Assembly (NCBI GenBank): GCA_023415725.1
Contig: JAEZJR010000098.1
Coordinates: forward strand, 1-35,446
DNA length: 35,446 nt
Origin: Acidobacteriota bacterium
GTDB lineage: Bacteria; Acidobacteriota; Blastocatellia; Pyrinomonadales; Pyrinomonadaceae
Direction: 5' to 3'
Shown here: positions 14,291 to 23,162 of the stretch, one piece after another
Layout: each line of letters starts with the position of its first letter
How positions within the stretch are numbered: position 1 is the stretch's first letter
Made by a program: the position numbers and the translations under genes
Notes under the pieces: model-generated
Database searches by the model: none
What the model was told of the DNA's origin: nothing
What the model saw: only the letters and a program-made list of their open reading frames with translations

Positions 14291-15922
14291 ACCTGCTGAT
14301 TCGCAGCGACGAAATGCTTCGGCTAGCGAGTCGCGGGTATCGGAGGCGGTCATCACGCGTTTGCCGAACTTTTCGGCAGCGATGTCGCCCGCTAGGCCTG
14401 CGATGTAGACCGCGGCAACGACAGTCTCGAATATGTCGATCTTCATTGCGGCGGCCTGAGCGACGAAACCCGTGAGAATGCCGAGGAGCGTGTCGCCGTT
14501 GCCGGCCTTTCCGAGGCCGGGGTTGCCGGTTGGGTTGACGACGACACGGCCGTCCGGATGGGCGATCAGGTTGCGTTCGCCCTTTAGGACGAGGATAACG
14601 TTCTTCTCCTGGGCGACCTTGCGGACGGAACCGACGCGGTCCTTGATCGCTTCTTTGTCGTCGGTTCCGAGAAGCCGCATGAATTCGCCTTCATGTGGTG
14701 TGAGGATGACGGGATGCTCGGCATCAGTGACCCGTTCAAACGGTGCCATCAAGGTTAGGGCGTCGGCGTCGAGCAGGGTCGGCATCGTGCGGTTCTCGAC
14801 GAAATGGCGGACGAAGCGGCGGGTTGAATCGTCATTAGCTGAAAGCCCGGCCCCGATCGCGATCGCGTCAATATTCTTGGAAAACTTGTCGATCTCCGCG
14901 ATCGCCTCTTCCGAAACCGCCCCCGATTCCGTCTCAGCCAACGGCCGCACCATCACCTCCGGTACGACCCGTCCGCCCACAATATCCTTGCTCGACCGCG
15001 GCGTCCCGATCGTCACCAATCCCACGCCGGAACGAATCGCGGCGTTACCACAGAGGACGGCGGCGCCGGCGTAATTCTCAGAGCCAGCAATTATGAGGGC
15101 GTGGCCGCGTTTGTTTTTGTAGGATTCGCCAGTGAACTTTGATTGGGACATCCACTCCGATACATCTGACCTCTCGACTAGATAAAGCTGAGACGGTTGG
15201 GATTCAATGAGTTCCTCCGGCGAACCGATATCCGCTACGATCAACTCACCCCCGAAACGGGCGGCGGGGGCCACTACATTTGCCGGTTTGGGTGCCGTAA
15301 TTGTAACTGTAAGATCCGCCTCAATGTTCTTACCGAGTGGCACACCTGAATCAGCGTCCAAGCCAGATGGCAGATCTACGGAAATTGTCAGTCGTTTACG
15401 CGGAAACGTCTCATTCGTGAAGTTGATGTCGTGGACGATGTTCCACAGCCAGATGTCCAAGGGCCGGGAAAGGCCGGTGCCAAATATGGCATCAACATAT
15501 ACCTCGTAATCCTGGCCCTCTTCCATGTAATACTGCACCCATTCTTCCTTTGACGTTATTTCGCGAAGTGGGCCGAAATTACTAAAATAAACATCATCGT
15601 ATTGAAAATCCTCTCGGCACAATACCCCGAAGTTGACACGAGCATCGCCGTTTGTTTCCTTTATCTTGCCGAACAAAACCGTACTAACAAATGCACCTTG
15701 CTGTCCTAGTTTTCGGGCAATTGCGGCACCGTCACCTCCGTTGTTTCCCTTCCCGCAAAGCACAAGAATATACCGACCCTTTACCGAGCCGAGCCGTTCG
15801 GTAACCGCAGCCACAATCGCGTGAGCAGCGTTTTCCATGAGGATGATGGACGGGATACCGAAGCGTTCGGTGGTGAGGCGGTCGACCTCGCGCATTTCGG
15901 CGGCAGTAAGGACCTTTTGCAT
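14288..15922 (-). CDS. nnr: Bifunctional NAD(P)H-hydrate epimerase / ADP-dependent NAD(P)H-hydrate dehydratase
   Basis: Repairs hydrated NADH/NADPH: the N-terminal half (about 1-240) swaps R and S forms and the C-terminal half (about 270-540) removes water using ADP. The epimerase half has ILMENAAHAIV, VLCGKGNNGGDGAAIARKL and VDLPSGLDADSG. The dehydratase half has GHALIIAGSENYAGAAVLCG, TLLDADALTL, VILTPHEGEF and NPGLGKAGNGDTLLGILTGF; the last holds the catalytic Asp. This order and the 544-residue length match YjeF/Nnr fusions. A repeat-filled gap with an inverted repeat precedes its start. The middle of the gene (about 15150-15770) looks somewhat more AT-rich than the ends, without a break in the reading frame. 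Confidence 0.95.
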   Translation of the reverse strand: MQKVLTAAEMREVDRLTTERFGIPSIILMENAAHAIVAAVTERLGSVKGRYILVLCGKGNNGGDGAAIARKLGQQGAFVSTVLFGKIKETNGDARVNFGVLCREDFQYDDVYFSNFGPLREITSKEEWVQYYMEEGQDYEVYVDAIFGTGLSRPLDIWLWNIVHDINFTNETFPRKRLTISVDLPSGLDADSGVPLGKNIEADLTVTITAPKPANVVAPAARFGGELIVADIGSPEELIESQPSQLYLVERSDVSEWMSQSKFTGESYKNKRGHALIIAGSENYAGAAVLCGNAAIRSGVGLVTIGTPRSSKDIVGGRVVPEVMVRPLAETESGAVSEEAIAEIDKFSKNIDAIAIGAGLSANDDSTRRFVRHFVENRTMPTLLDADALTLMAPFERVTDAEHPVILTPHEGEFMRLLGTDDKEAIKDRVGSVRKVAQEKNVILVLKGERNLIAHPDGRVVVNPTGNPGLGKAGNGDTLLGILTGFVAQAAAMKIDIFETVVAAVYIAGLAGDIAAEKFGKRVMTASDTRDSLAEAFRRCESAG

Positions 15923-15932
15923 GGGGTTAATT

Positions 15933-16012
15933 GTACGACAGGCTTTCCAGCCTGTCGCGGTAGCGGCGAGGTGTCTAGGGTGAACGCGGACAGGTTGGAA
16001 AACCTGTCCTAC
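15933..16012. repeat. Inverted repeat (family E) upstream of the NAD(P)HX repair gene
   Basis: 15933-15958 (GTACGACAGGCTTTCCAGCC then TGTCGC) and 15986-16012 (GCGGACAGGTTGGAAAACCT then GTCCTAC) are near-complementary. Each arm also contains its own palindrome of the form ACAGGnTTTCCAnCCTGT. Together with the terminator at 16013-16054 it makes up the left part of the 347-base gap 15923-16269. Confidence 0.75.
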
Positions 16013-16054
16013 GAAAAAGAGAAGCCGCGTTCCCGGTCAAGAACGCGGCTTCTC
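16013..16054 (-). terminator. Strong intrinsic terminator, minus strand
   Basis: A perfect 14-bp stem (16019-16032 GAGAAGCCGCGTTC with 16041-16054 GAACGCGGCTTCTC) has an 8-base loop. On the minus strand it is followed by five T residues (16014-16018). It ends transcription coming from the galK side, about 215 bases after the galK stop codon. The 215 bases in between hold no known RNA or gene I can name. Confidence 0.8.
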
Positions 16055-16073
16055 CAACACATACTAAGGAGCT

Positions 16074-16166
16074 ATGAAACGAATGAACAGACCTCACCCG
16101 GGACAATCGCGGACTTGTTTGTCTGCCACTGTGCTTGGTCACCGATTACTTCCGTTCATTAAATAA
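16074..16166 (+). other. Possible 30-codon ORF with a strong ribosome site, status unknown
   Basis: AAGGAG (16066-16071) precedes ATG codons at 16074 and 16083 in the same frame. The second has a spacing of about 11 bases, the first only 2. The product would begin MKRMNRPHPGQSRT and end at TAA 16164-16166. It is antisense to whatever the galK transcript carries here, and no promoter or downstream plus-strand gene is seen, so it may be chance. The rest of the gap to 16269 shows only A/T-rich sequence (16161-16235) and no gene. Confidence 0.2.
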
Positions 16167-16269
16167 AAAGGCCCATTCGCGGCGCGATTCCAAAATTTAT
16201 TTTGAAATCGTGAAAGGCCGATAAATACAGGTTTTTGTGCAAGGGGGTTGACCCCACCACAACAGGTAG

Positions 16270-17430
16270 TCACGAACTGACCTCGCTTGCCCCGGCCGCG
16301 GGTTCCGAGACAACTGATGTGATCTCGCGTCCGTGAGCGTTTTTATACTCGGCGTTCATCGTCTCAAGGAACGATGGGATCTCCTCCCTGCGCACCAGCG
16401 ATACGGTGGAGCCGCCAAATCCGCCGCCCGTCATTCTCGAACCCAGTACGCCCTCGCAGCCTTTTGCGATCTCGACGAGAGTATCGAGCTCCGGGCTGCT
16501 GACTTCGTAATCGTCACGCAGGCTCCGGTGCGACTCCCACATCAGGCGGCCGAACTCGACCAGGTCATCGCGTTTCAAGGCGTCGGCCGCTTGAAGTGTT
16601 CTTTCGTCCTCCGTTACGACATGACGTGCCCGGCTTCGGACTGGCTCGGGCAGGAGTGATTCGTATTTTTCGAAGTCCTCGACCGAAACGTCGCGAAGGT
16701 GTGTGATACCAGGGAGCTTCTCCTTCAGCAACTCGACAGCCCTGCCGCATTCTTCGCGGCGGGTGTTGTAGGCGGATGTGGCGAGGTCGTGCTTCACGTT
16801 AGTGTCGCAGATGACGATAGCAACCTCGCTCGTATCGAGCGGTACATTCTCAAATTCGAGGCTGCGACAGTCGAGCAGGAGCGCGTGCCCTTCGCTGGCG
16901 TTAGCCGAAGCGAACTGGTCCATTATGCCGACCTTTGCCCCGACGTAATCATGTTCCGTCTGCTGGCCGGACCTAGCGAGCAGCGTCCGGTCGATCTCTT
17001 CGTCGGATACCGTCAGCATTGCTAAGCCCACAACGATCTCGAGTGCCGCTGATGATGAGAGGCCGGCCCCGGACGGAATATCCGACCATATAACCATGTC
17101 GGCGCCTTTTAGCCGTTTCCCCTTCGATTCCAGGATGCGGGCCATCCCCTCTATAAAGTTGATCCACCGCCCGCGTTCGCCAGTGAAAGGCACGTCGAGG
17201 TCAAATTCTGCACTTTCGTCGAAATTCACAGTGTAAACGCGATACTTTCGCCCGTCGTTGGGAACGATGGCGGCTGCGGCTTCACGGTCGATCGCCATCG
17301 GCAGCACAAAACCGTCGTTGTAATCGGTATGCTCGCCGATAAGATTGACCCTTCCGGGTGCGCGGAAAACGCGCGGATGGCCGTCGTAAACGGTCCCGAA
17401 CTTTCGTTTAAGTTCTCCGTAATCGATCAT
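16270..17430 (-). CDS. galK: Galactokinase
   Basis: Phosphorylates galactose at C1 with ATP, first committed step of the Leloir route, in the cytoplasm. The galactokinase signature GRVNLIGEHTDYNDGFVLP lies near residue 26, the phosphate-binding GAGLSSSAALE near 120, and the third GHMP motif MTGGGFGGSTVSLV near 340. 386 residues is standard. Its ATG overlaps the stop of galT (17427-17430), so the two are translationally coupled. Epimerase (galE) is not in the window. Confidence 0.97.
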   Translation of the reverse strand: MIDYGELKRKFGTVYDGHPRVFRAPGRVNLIGEHTDYNDGFVLPMAIDREAAAAIVPNDGRKYRVYTVNFDESAEFDLDVPFTGERGRWINFIEGMARILESKGKRLKGADMVIWSDIPSGAGLSSSAALEIVVGLAMLTVSDEEIDRTLLARSGQQTEHDYVGAKVGIMDQFASANASEGHALLLDCRSLEFENVPLDTSEVAIVICDTNVKHDLATSAYNTRREECGRAVELLKEKLPGITHLRDVSVEDFEKYESLLPEPVRSRARHVVTEDERTLQAADALKRDDLVEFGRLMWESHRSLRDDYEVSSPELDTLVEIAKGCEGVLGSRMTGGGFGGSTVSLVRREEIPSFLETMNAEYKNAHGREITSVVSEPAAGASEVSS

Positions 17431-18422
17431 TTCGAATTCGCCCAGGCTACCGGTTCGATCAGCTCACGCAACTCGGCTGCTTTTTCCTCGGCGAGCGTGT
17501 CATTGATGAACAACCCCGCTCCACTTTCGCTGCCGGCGAGGTATTTCAGCTTCGTTGCGGTCCGCAGCGGCGGGTAAAACTCGATGTGGAAATGGTAATA
17601 GCCGTACTCTCCACCGACCGAAGGCCGCTGGTGGATCACCATCATGTAAGGGAACGAGATGTTGAACAATTTATCGAACCCGACCAGCACCTGCTTCAGG
17701 ATCTCCGCCAGATCGATCTGCTCCGCTTTGTCGAACTGCGTCATGTCGCCGAGATGCCGCTTCGATGCGATGTGCAGTTCGTAGGGGTACCGCGCAAAGA
17801 AGGGGATATAGGCGGCGAAGCTTTGGTTCTCAGCGACGATCCGCCCCCCAAACGTCAACTCTTTCTCGATGATCGTGCAGAGCAGGCACTTCCCTGTCGA
17901 TTCGAAACGCCTTTTCGATTCATCGAGCTCTTTCTGGACCCGGGGCGGGATGAAGGGATAGGCGTAGATCTGCCCGTGAGGGTGATGCAGCGTCACGCCG
18001 ATCGCCTCGCCCTTGTTCTCGAAGATGAAGACGTATTTGACGAACTCGAGTGCTGAAAGTTCGCGGTACCGGTCCGTCCACACTTGAACGAGTTTGAAGA
18101 TCTGCTCGACAGGCTCCTTTGCAAGCGTGGACGAATGGTTCGGCGAATAGACCACGACCTCGCATTCGCCGATCGACGGCCGCACCATGTAGAAATCATC
18201 GCCCTCGATCGCCGGCTCCGGCGGGTTTGGCGAGAGCGACGGGAAGCGATTTTCGAAGACGACGATGTCGTAATCCGGCTCGGGGATCTCGGTCGGGAAG
18301 CCGCCCGGCTTCGTCGGGCAGAGAGGGCAAAAATCGGCCGGCGGCAGGAAAGTGCGGTCCTGCCTGTGCGTAGCCGTCGCCACCCATTCGCCGAGCAGCG
18401 GATGCCATCGGAGCTCAGACAT
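17427..18422 (-). CDS. galT: Galactose-1-phosphate uridylyltransferase
   Basis: Moves UMP from UDP-glucose to galactose-1-phosphate. The active-site HPHGQIYAYP (nucleophilic His in HxH) lies near residue 148. Two zinc-type Cys pairs are seen, CPLCPTKPGG near 32 and CLLCTIIEKE near 175; the second half has FFARYPYELHI and the closing HFHIEFYPPLR. 331 residues is the family size. The gene sits between the small protein gene (8-base overlap at its start) and galK (4-base overlap at its end). Confidence 0.96.
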   Translation of the reverse strand: MSELRWHPLLGEWVATATHRQDRTFLPPADFCPLCPTKPGGFPTEIPEPDYDIVVFENRFPSLSPNPPEPAIEGDDFYMVRPSIGECEVVVYSPNHSSTLAKEPVEQIFKLVQVWTDRYRELSALEFVKYVFIFENKGEAIGVTLHHPHGQIYAYPFIPPRVQKELDESKRRFESTGKCLLCTIIEKELTFGGRIVAENQSFAAYIPFFARYPYELHIASKRHLGDMTQFDKAEQIDLAEILKQVLVGFDKLFNISFPYMMVIHQRPSVGGEYGYYHFHIEFYPPLRTATKLKYLAGSESGAGLFINDTLAEEKAAELRELIEPVAWANSK

Positions 18423-18600
18423 TTTCCGGCCTGCCCCCCTTCGAGTTTACCGGCGTTTCAGCCCCCTCGTCGCCGAATGTGTAATAGATGATATACCGGC
18501 GACCGTCTGCCATTTGTTCGCGGCGCGCATGCATCTCGCCAACCGTGGAGCCTCTCTGGTCGTCGTCCCGTTTATTGTCTGATTCTTTCGATTCGGCCAT
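18415..18600 (-). CDS. Small hypothetical protein translationally coupled to galT
   Basis: 61 residues, acidic/basic N-terminal part (AESKESDNKRDDDQRGS) and a more ordered centre, REQMADGRRYIIYYTFGDEG. No known domain. The ATG at 18600 is preferred; a longer frame to 18690 adds a stretch without family-like character. Its end overlaps the galT start by 8 bases, so it is the first gene of the gal operon. The tight coupling and the pattern of the RRYIIYYTF segment argue that it is real; its role is unknown. Confidence 0.6.
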   Translation of the reverse strand: MAESKESDNKRDDDQRGSTVGEMHARREQMADGRRYIIYYTFGDEGAETPVNSKGGRPENV

Positions 18601-18710
18601 CGGTTTATGTATCGGAGTATTCAAACTCAAACAAAGTAAAGAAGTAGGGTAACAAGGGTTTGAACGCCTATCCGTAACCGGCCGTACCAAAGGTTTCGGC
18701 GGTTAAGAGA

Positions 18711-19709
18711 ATGCGATGGTTTGATCGATTTCATCTGATGGGAAACGATTCGGAACACCAGGGTCACAAAGAAACCGAAAACATCGTACCGCCTTCGATC
18801 TGGAAATTGGGCGGACTGAAGTGGAAGGAGCTGGGCCGGCATGTGCTGAACGAGCTCTTTTTCGGCCATCTGCTGGTTTACGCAGCCGCTTTGGCGTTTT
18901 ACTTCCTATTCGCGCTATTTCCGCTGCTGATCTTCCTTGTGAACCTGACCGGATTCTTCGTCGGCCGGGGCACAGAGATGCGTTCCAGCTTGCTCGCCTA
19001 CATTCGGCGGCTGGCACCGAATTCCGCATTTCAATTGATAAACCAGCTTGTAGATGAGATCGCCGTGGGTGCGGGCGGCGTGAAATTATTGTTGGGATTG
19101 ATCGCTGCGCTGTGGTTTGGTTCACTCGGGGTCGCGGCACTGAGCGAATCGCTCAACGCGATGTACGGCGTGCGCGAATCGCGTTCGTGGCTAAGGGTAA
19201 GGGCGTCAGGAGCCGGCCTCACGATCGTGCTTCTTGTTCTTACGCTGATGGCGCTCATCCTTCTTGTATATGGGAGGGAGGCCGGAGCGGCGGCGGCCGA
19301 CTATCTGGGCCAGGGTGGCGTTTTCGCCCTCTTCTGGGCGCTCCTAAGAGTACCGCTTGCGGTCGCGTTCGTGCTGCTCGCGTTCGCGATCATCTACTAT
19401 TTCGCACCTGACCTTAAAGAGCAAAAATGGTATTGGATCACACCGGGGTCCCTGATCGGGGTGATTCTATGGCTCTCTGCCTCAACGGTCCTGAGCACGT
19501 ATCTCAAGTACGCTGACACCTACTCCGTCACCTACGGCTCGCTTGGCGGAGTGATCGTTATGATGTTGTGGTTTTATGTGACCGGGGCTTCGATCTTGCT
19601 CGGAGGAAAGATCAATTCCGAGATAGAGCATGCGGCAGCTAGGGCCGGGGTGCCCGGAGCAAAATTACATGGCGAGCGCGAGCCTCATGAAGAAGATCTG
19701 ATAGCTTAA
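18711..19709 (+). CDS. YihY/BrkB family inner-membrane protein
   Basis: 332 residues with about six membrane helices (around 50-78, 123-150, 165-190, 200-225, 240-262 and 270-295). YAAALAFYFLFALFPLLIFL, WFGSLGVAALSESLNAMYG and YGSLGGVIVMMLWFYVTGASILLGGKINSE are hallmarks of the YihY/BrkB family, once mistaken for ribonuclease BN. The function of the family is not settled; it may be a transporter or flippase. The ATG at 18711 is used; another ATG follows nine codons later. It is divergent from the gal operon and convergent with the sensor kinase. Confidence 0.92.
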   Translation: MRWFDRFHLMGNDSEHQGHKETENIVPPSIWKLGGLKWKELGRHVLNELFFGHLLVYAAALAFYFLFALFPLLIFLVNLTGFFVGRGTEMRSSLLAYIRRLAPNSAFQLINQLVDEIAVGAGGVKLLLGLIAALWFGSLGVAALSESLNAMYGVRESRSWLRVRASGAGLTIVLLVLTLMALILLVYGREAGAAAADYLGQGGVFALFWALLRVPLAVAFVLLAFAIIYYFAPDLKEQKWYWITPGSLIGVILWLSASTVLSTYLKYADTYSVTYGSLGGVIVMMLWFYVTGASILLGGKINSEIEHAAARAGVPGAKLHGEREPHEEDLIA

Positions 19710-19722
19710 AGCGAATTGGTAG

Positions 19723-22239
19723 CTACGTTCGCCCGGTCTGGCTCGCAACTACGGCGGCCAGTTCGACGGGCTCTATCGGTTTCGGCAAATGGGCCTGGAA
19801 TCCGGCCTTCAGAGCGCGAACCCTGTCCTCTACCCGTGCATATGCGGTCAACGCAACCGCCGGAATCCCACCTCCCTTTTCGGGTGGCAGGGAACGCACT
19901 CTTTCGATCAGAGAGTATCCATCTTCTTCTGGCATTCCGATATCACTGACCAGGATGTCGTACTTGATGGCAATCAATCGTTCGTAGGCTTCTTCAGCCG
20001 TACCGCATTCTTCGGCTTTGGCACCGCAAAGCTCCAACACTTCCTGGATCAATATTCGAGCCTCCGGCTCATCATCGACCACAAGCACGCGCAATCCCGT
20101 AAGATTCGGTGCGGCGTCCAGCGAAACGAAGGCCGACGAGGCTCCAGGATGCTCGCGAAGCTGCCCACCATTCTGTTGTGGGCGTAATGGAAGGCGTGGC
20201 AATGCGACGGTGAATGTCGAGCCATGGCCAACGCCCTCGCTTTCCGCCTTGACGGTACCGCCGTGCATCTCGACGAGGTGCTGTACGATCGACAATCCTA
20301 GTCCAAGCCCTGCCCTTCCCTTGTGAGGGGCGGGCTCCCATTGGGTGAACCGTTCGAAAATTCGCGGCAGGAAGGTCGGGTCGATCCCGATCCCGGTGTC
20401 CGCCACGGAAACCTCCACGTGCGAATTCACCTGCTCGAGCTTCACGTAGACGCGGCCGCGTTTCGGCGTATATTTCACCGCATTGCTGAGCAGATTCCAC
20501 ATCACCTGCTGAAGCCGGCCCGGGTCACCCGAGACGGGCCCCGCGTGCGGATCTGTTATGACCTGTATCCGGATCTCTTTTGCCTCGGCCGCGGGCCTCA
20601 CCGATTCGACCGCCGAGTCGATCAGACTCGCGAGGTCCACGGTCTGAACCTCCAGGCGGAGCTTCCCTGTTATGATCCGCGAAACATCCAATAGGTCGTC
20701 GATCAACTGGGCCTGGACCCGCGAGCTGTTATACAGCGTTTCGTAAGCCTTTAACTTTGCCGGCTCCGAAAGCCGTCCGCTCCGGAGCAGCGAAGCCCAC
20801 CCGAGGATCGTGTTCAACGGAGTTCGCAGTTCGTGAGATACGGTCGCGAGGAATTCGTCCTTGACGCGATTCGACCGCTCGGCGACTGCCCGAGCTTCCT
20901 GCTCCCTGGCCACAGCATCGTGAAGCGTCTTGACCAGCCTGGCGCGTTCGATCGATTCCCAAAATCGGTTTGCGACAAACGCGACAAGCTCGACCTCTTC
21001 CTCGGCCCACTTCCGCGGGGCTCTCTGATGCACAGCCATGCACGAAACGAATCGGCCGTTCTTGTGGAGCGGAACACAAATTACCGCCTGTATCTGCGTG
21101 AGCTCATACGCCTCTCGGTCGGTTGCTGAGATCCTCGGGTCTTTCGACACATCGTCGACGACGTAAGGCTCGTTTGCCCGCATCAATCTGAGCACTTCAT
21201 CGCCGAACTGCGACATCGCGTACCGCCCGACTATACTGATCGTTTCCTCGTCCTGCGTGTAATCACCGGGGATGTAGAAGTGGTTCTCGTCCTCCTCGAC
21301 CTCGGCATAAGCGCAACGGTCGACGCCGAGGTGCCTGCCGAGCAGCGAGGCAAGTTCGAGCACGATCTCCTCGGGCCGATCCAGCGGCCGGACGCGTTCG
21401 TCCAGTTCAAGAATGAACCTGTTGCGGCGGTCGACCCGACGCTGCTCGTGGATGTCCGTGTTCGTACCGAACCAACGGATGATCTCCCCCGACTGTGTTA
21501 TCGCGGGGTTCCCGCGGGTGAGGAACCACCGCGATTCGCCGTTACGTCCGAGGATGGGATATTCCATTTCGAACGGGGTTCCGGTTTCGAGCGATTCCTT
21601 CCAGACCCGCTCGACCTCTGATCGATATTCAGGATCTATCGCGTTTCTCCAACCCCACCCGAACATCTCGTCTTGCGACGTACCGGTGTATTCGTACCAC
21701 GCTTGGTTGAACCAGAAAACAGTGCCGTCGGGCTCAGCCATCCACACCATATGCGGCACGGACTCAGCCAGCGTGTAGAATTTCTCCTCCGACTCGAGAA
21801 CTATGCTCTCGATCCTCTTCTGCGCGGAGATGTCCCGGGCGATCTTCGAAGCTCCGACTATCTTGCCCTCGCGATCCTTTATCGGGGATACGGTGAGTGA
21901 TATGTCGATCAGGGCCCCGTCTTTACGACGGCGGACCGTTTCGTAATGGTCTACCTTATTGCCGCTCCGTATCCGCTCGATAATACCGGGCTCCTCGTTG
22001 ACCCGCTCCGGAGGCATCAACATCGTCACGGGTTGGCCGATCGCCTCCTCGGCGGTGTACCCGAACACCTCTTGAGCCCCGCGGTTCCAGGTCGTGATCA
22101 CCCCGTTTAGGTCTTTGCTGATGATGGCGTCGTCGGACGACTCGACGATCGCCGCGAGCATAGCCAGACGAGCAACCGGATCATGCAGTGGCTCTTTTTC
22201 GTCTTCGAGTCGTCCTAAGGGATCGTTTCCGATCGTCAT
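19723..22239 (-). CDS. Hybrid sensor histidine kinase/response regulator (PAS-PAS-GAF-HisKA-HATPase-REC)
   Basis: Cytoplasmic sensor with no membrane helix. In order: PAS (about 25-140, ending ISAQKR), a second PAS/PAC (about 150-265), GAF (about 285-430), HisKA with phospho-His near residue 469 in TVSHELRTPLNTILGW, HATPase (NLLSNAVKYTP, DTGIGI, GLGLGLSIVQHLVEMHGG), and a C-terminal receiver (VLVVDDEPEAR, phospho-Asp in ILVSDIGMPEEDGYS, KPIEP). The start at ATG 22239 (838 residues) is chosen; an upstream GTG at 22356 would add 39 residues without domain character. No response regulator or output gene stands beside it, so the signal is relayed elsewhere or ends in its own REC. The first PAS core (AIISKDLNGVITTWN) is that of redox/energy-type sensors, but the ligand is not visible. 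Confidence 0.94.
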   Translation of the reverse strand: MTIGNDPLGRLEDEKEPLHDPVARLAMLAAIVESSDDAIISKDLNGVITTWNRGAQEVFGYTAEEAIGQPVTMLMPPERVNEEPGIIERIRSGNKVDHYETVRRRKDGALIDISLTVSPIKDREGKIVGASKIARDISAQKRIESIVLESEEKFYTLAESVPHMVWMAEPDGTVFWFNQAWYEYTGTSQDEMFGWGWRNAIDPEYRSEVERVWKESLETGTPFEMEYPILGRNGESRWFLTRGNPAITQSGEIIRWFGTNTDIHEQRRVDRRNRFILELDERVRPLDRPEEIVLELASLLGRHLGVDRCAYAEVEEDENHFYIPGDYTQDEETISIVGRYAMSQFGDEVLRLMRANEPYVVDDVSKDPRISATDREAYELTQIQAVICVPLHKNGRFVSCMAVHQRAPRKWAEEEVELVAFVANRFWESIERARLVKTLHDAVAREQEARAVAERSNRVKDEFLATVSHELRTPLNTILGWASLLRSGRLSEPAKLKAYETLYNSSRVQAQLIDDLLDVSRIITGKLRLEVQTVDLASLIDSAVESVRPAAEAKEIRIQVITDPHAGPVSGDPGRLQQVMWNLLSNAVKYTPKRGRVYVKLEQVNSHVEVSVADTGIGIDPTFLPRIFERFTQWEPAPHKGRAGLGLGLSIVQHLVEMHGGTVKAESEGVGHGSTFTVALPRLPLRPQQNGGQLREHPGASSAFVSLDAAPNLTGLRVLVVDDEPEARILIQEVLELCGAKAEECGTAEEAYERLIAIKYDILVSDIGMPEEDGYSLIERVRSLPPEKGGGIPAVALTAYARVEDRVRALKAGFQAHLPKPIEPVELAAVVASQTGRT

Positions 22240-22443
22240 ATTTACGTGGAACTGTCGCGGGCCTGGCAATGAATAAACCTTGTTCAAAGTAACATTAGAG
22301 CCCGTCAGTGTTCGGTAATCTGTCCAACATTTACCATAAAGCCTGACCGGCCGCACAACCGATGGTCCAAACCTTGAGGCAGGTCCTGGTGCTATACGTA
22401 AGATGTGAAAACTGGAAGGATGAACCGGCGGGGTAAATTAAAG

Positions 22444-22520
22444 TGGTGTTCCCGGCTGGATTCGAACCAGCGGCCTTTCACTTAGGAGGCGAACGCTCTA
22501 TCCTGCTGAGCTACGGGAAC
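22444..22520 (-). tRNA. tRNA-Arg (anticodon CCT)
   Basis: Read on the minus strand from 22520: acceptor arm GTTCCCG pairs with CGGGAAC; D arm GCTCAGCAGGATAGAGC; anticodon loop CTCCTAA with anticodon CCT; T arm GCTGGTTCGAATCCAGC; discriminator A and an encoded CCA. Total 77 bases. It decodes AGG. It lies 87 bases after the apt stop on the same strand. Confidence 0.97.
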
Positions 22521-22607
22521 AGGCCAAATTTGGATTCTGGAGTGCGGTTCGTTAGTTGTCAAGAATGTCGCGGCCGCGAAACGGCTGAGCGGCCGCGATC
22601 TTGACCA

Positions 22608-23129
22608 TTAAGAATCGTAACTGATAAGCGATTTGACGTTATAACCGTCAAACTTCGCGCGGCCGTTGAGGAATGTGAGTTCCACTACGAAGAGAAGCCC
22701 CGAGACCTTTCCGCCCGCCTTTTCCACGAGGTCGACTACGGCTCGAGCGGTCCCGCCGGTCGCAAGCAGGTCATCAACGATGAGGACGTTGTGGCCCTCG
22801 CCGATCGCATCCTTGTGCATCTCGAGCGAGTCGGTGCCGTATTCAAGTTCGTATGAAACGGAAACGGTGTCGGAAGGCAGTTTCTTGGGTTTGCGAACAG
22901 GAATGAACCCTACCCCAAGTTGGTAAGCGAGAGGAGCTCCGAAGATGAACCCCCTCGATTCGACACCGATCGCGGTGTCGACGTCCATTCCGCGGCAAAG
23001 TTCGGTCAGCGCGTCGATCGATTCCTCAAAACCGTTAGGGTCCTTGAGGAGAGTAGTTATGTCGTAAAAATTAATGCCCGGCTTGGGGAAGTCCGGGACT
23101 TCCCTTATCAGTTTCTTGAGATCGTCCAT
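22608..23129 (-). CDS. apt: Adenine phosphoribosyltransferase
   Basis: Makes AMP from adenine and PRPP, purine salvage in the cytoplasm. PRPP-binding motif VLIVDDLLATGGTA is near residue 115. VPDFPKPGINFYDITTLLKD at the N-terminus and GVESRGFIFGAPLAYQLG are diagnostic for Apt. 173 residues, normal. Followed by tRNA-Arg on the same strand; the acylphosphatase gene ends 33 bases before its start. Confidence 0.97.
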   Translation of the reverse strand: MDDLKKLIREVPDFPKPGINFYDITTLLKDPNGFEESIDALTELCRGMDVDTAIGVESRGFIFGAPLAYQLGVGFIPVRKPKKLPSDTVSVSYELEYGTDSLEMHKDAIGEGHNVLIVDDLLATGGTARAVVDLVEKAGGKVSGLLFVVELTFLNGRAKFDGYNVKSLISYDS

Positions 23130-23162
23130 ATGAAAGATATTAGCGGATGGGTTTCGAAAACT

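Noticed and set aside
22240..22356. GTG start 39 residues upstream for the hybrid kinase
   Set aside because: No ribosome site and the added residues have no domain character; ATG 22239 directly precedes the PAS region. Not decisive.
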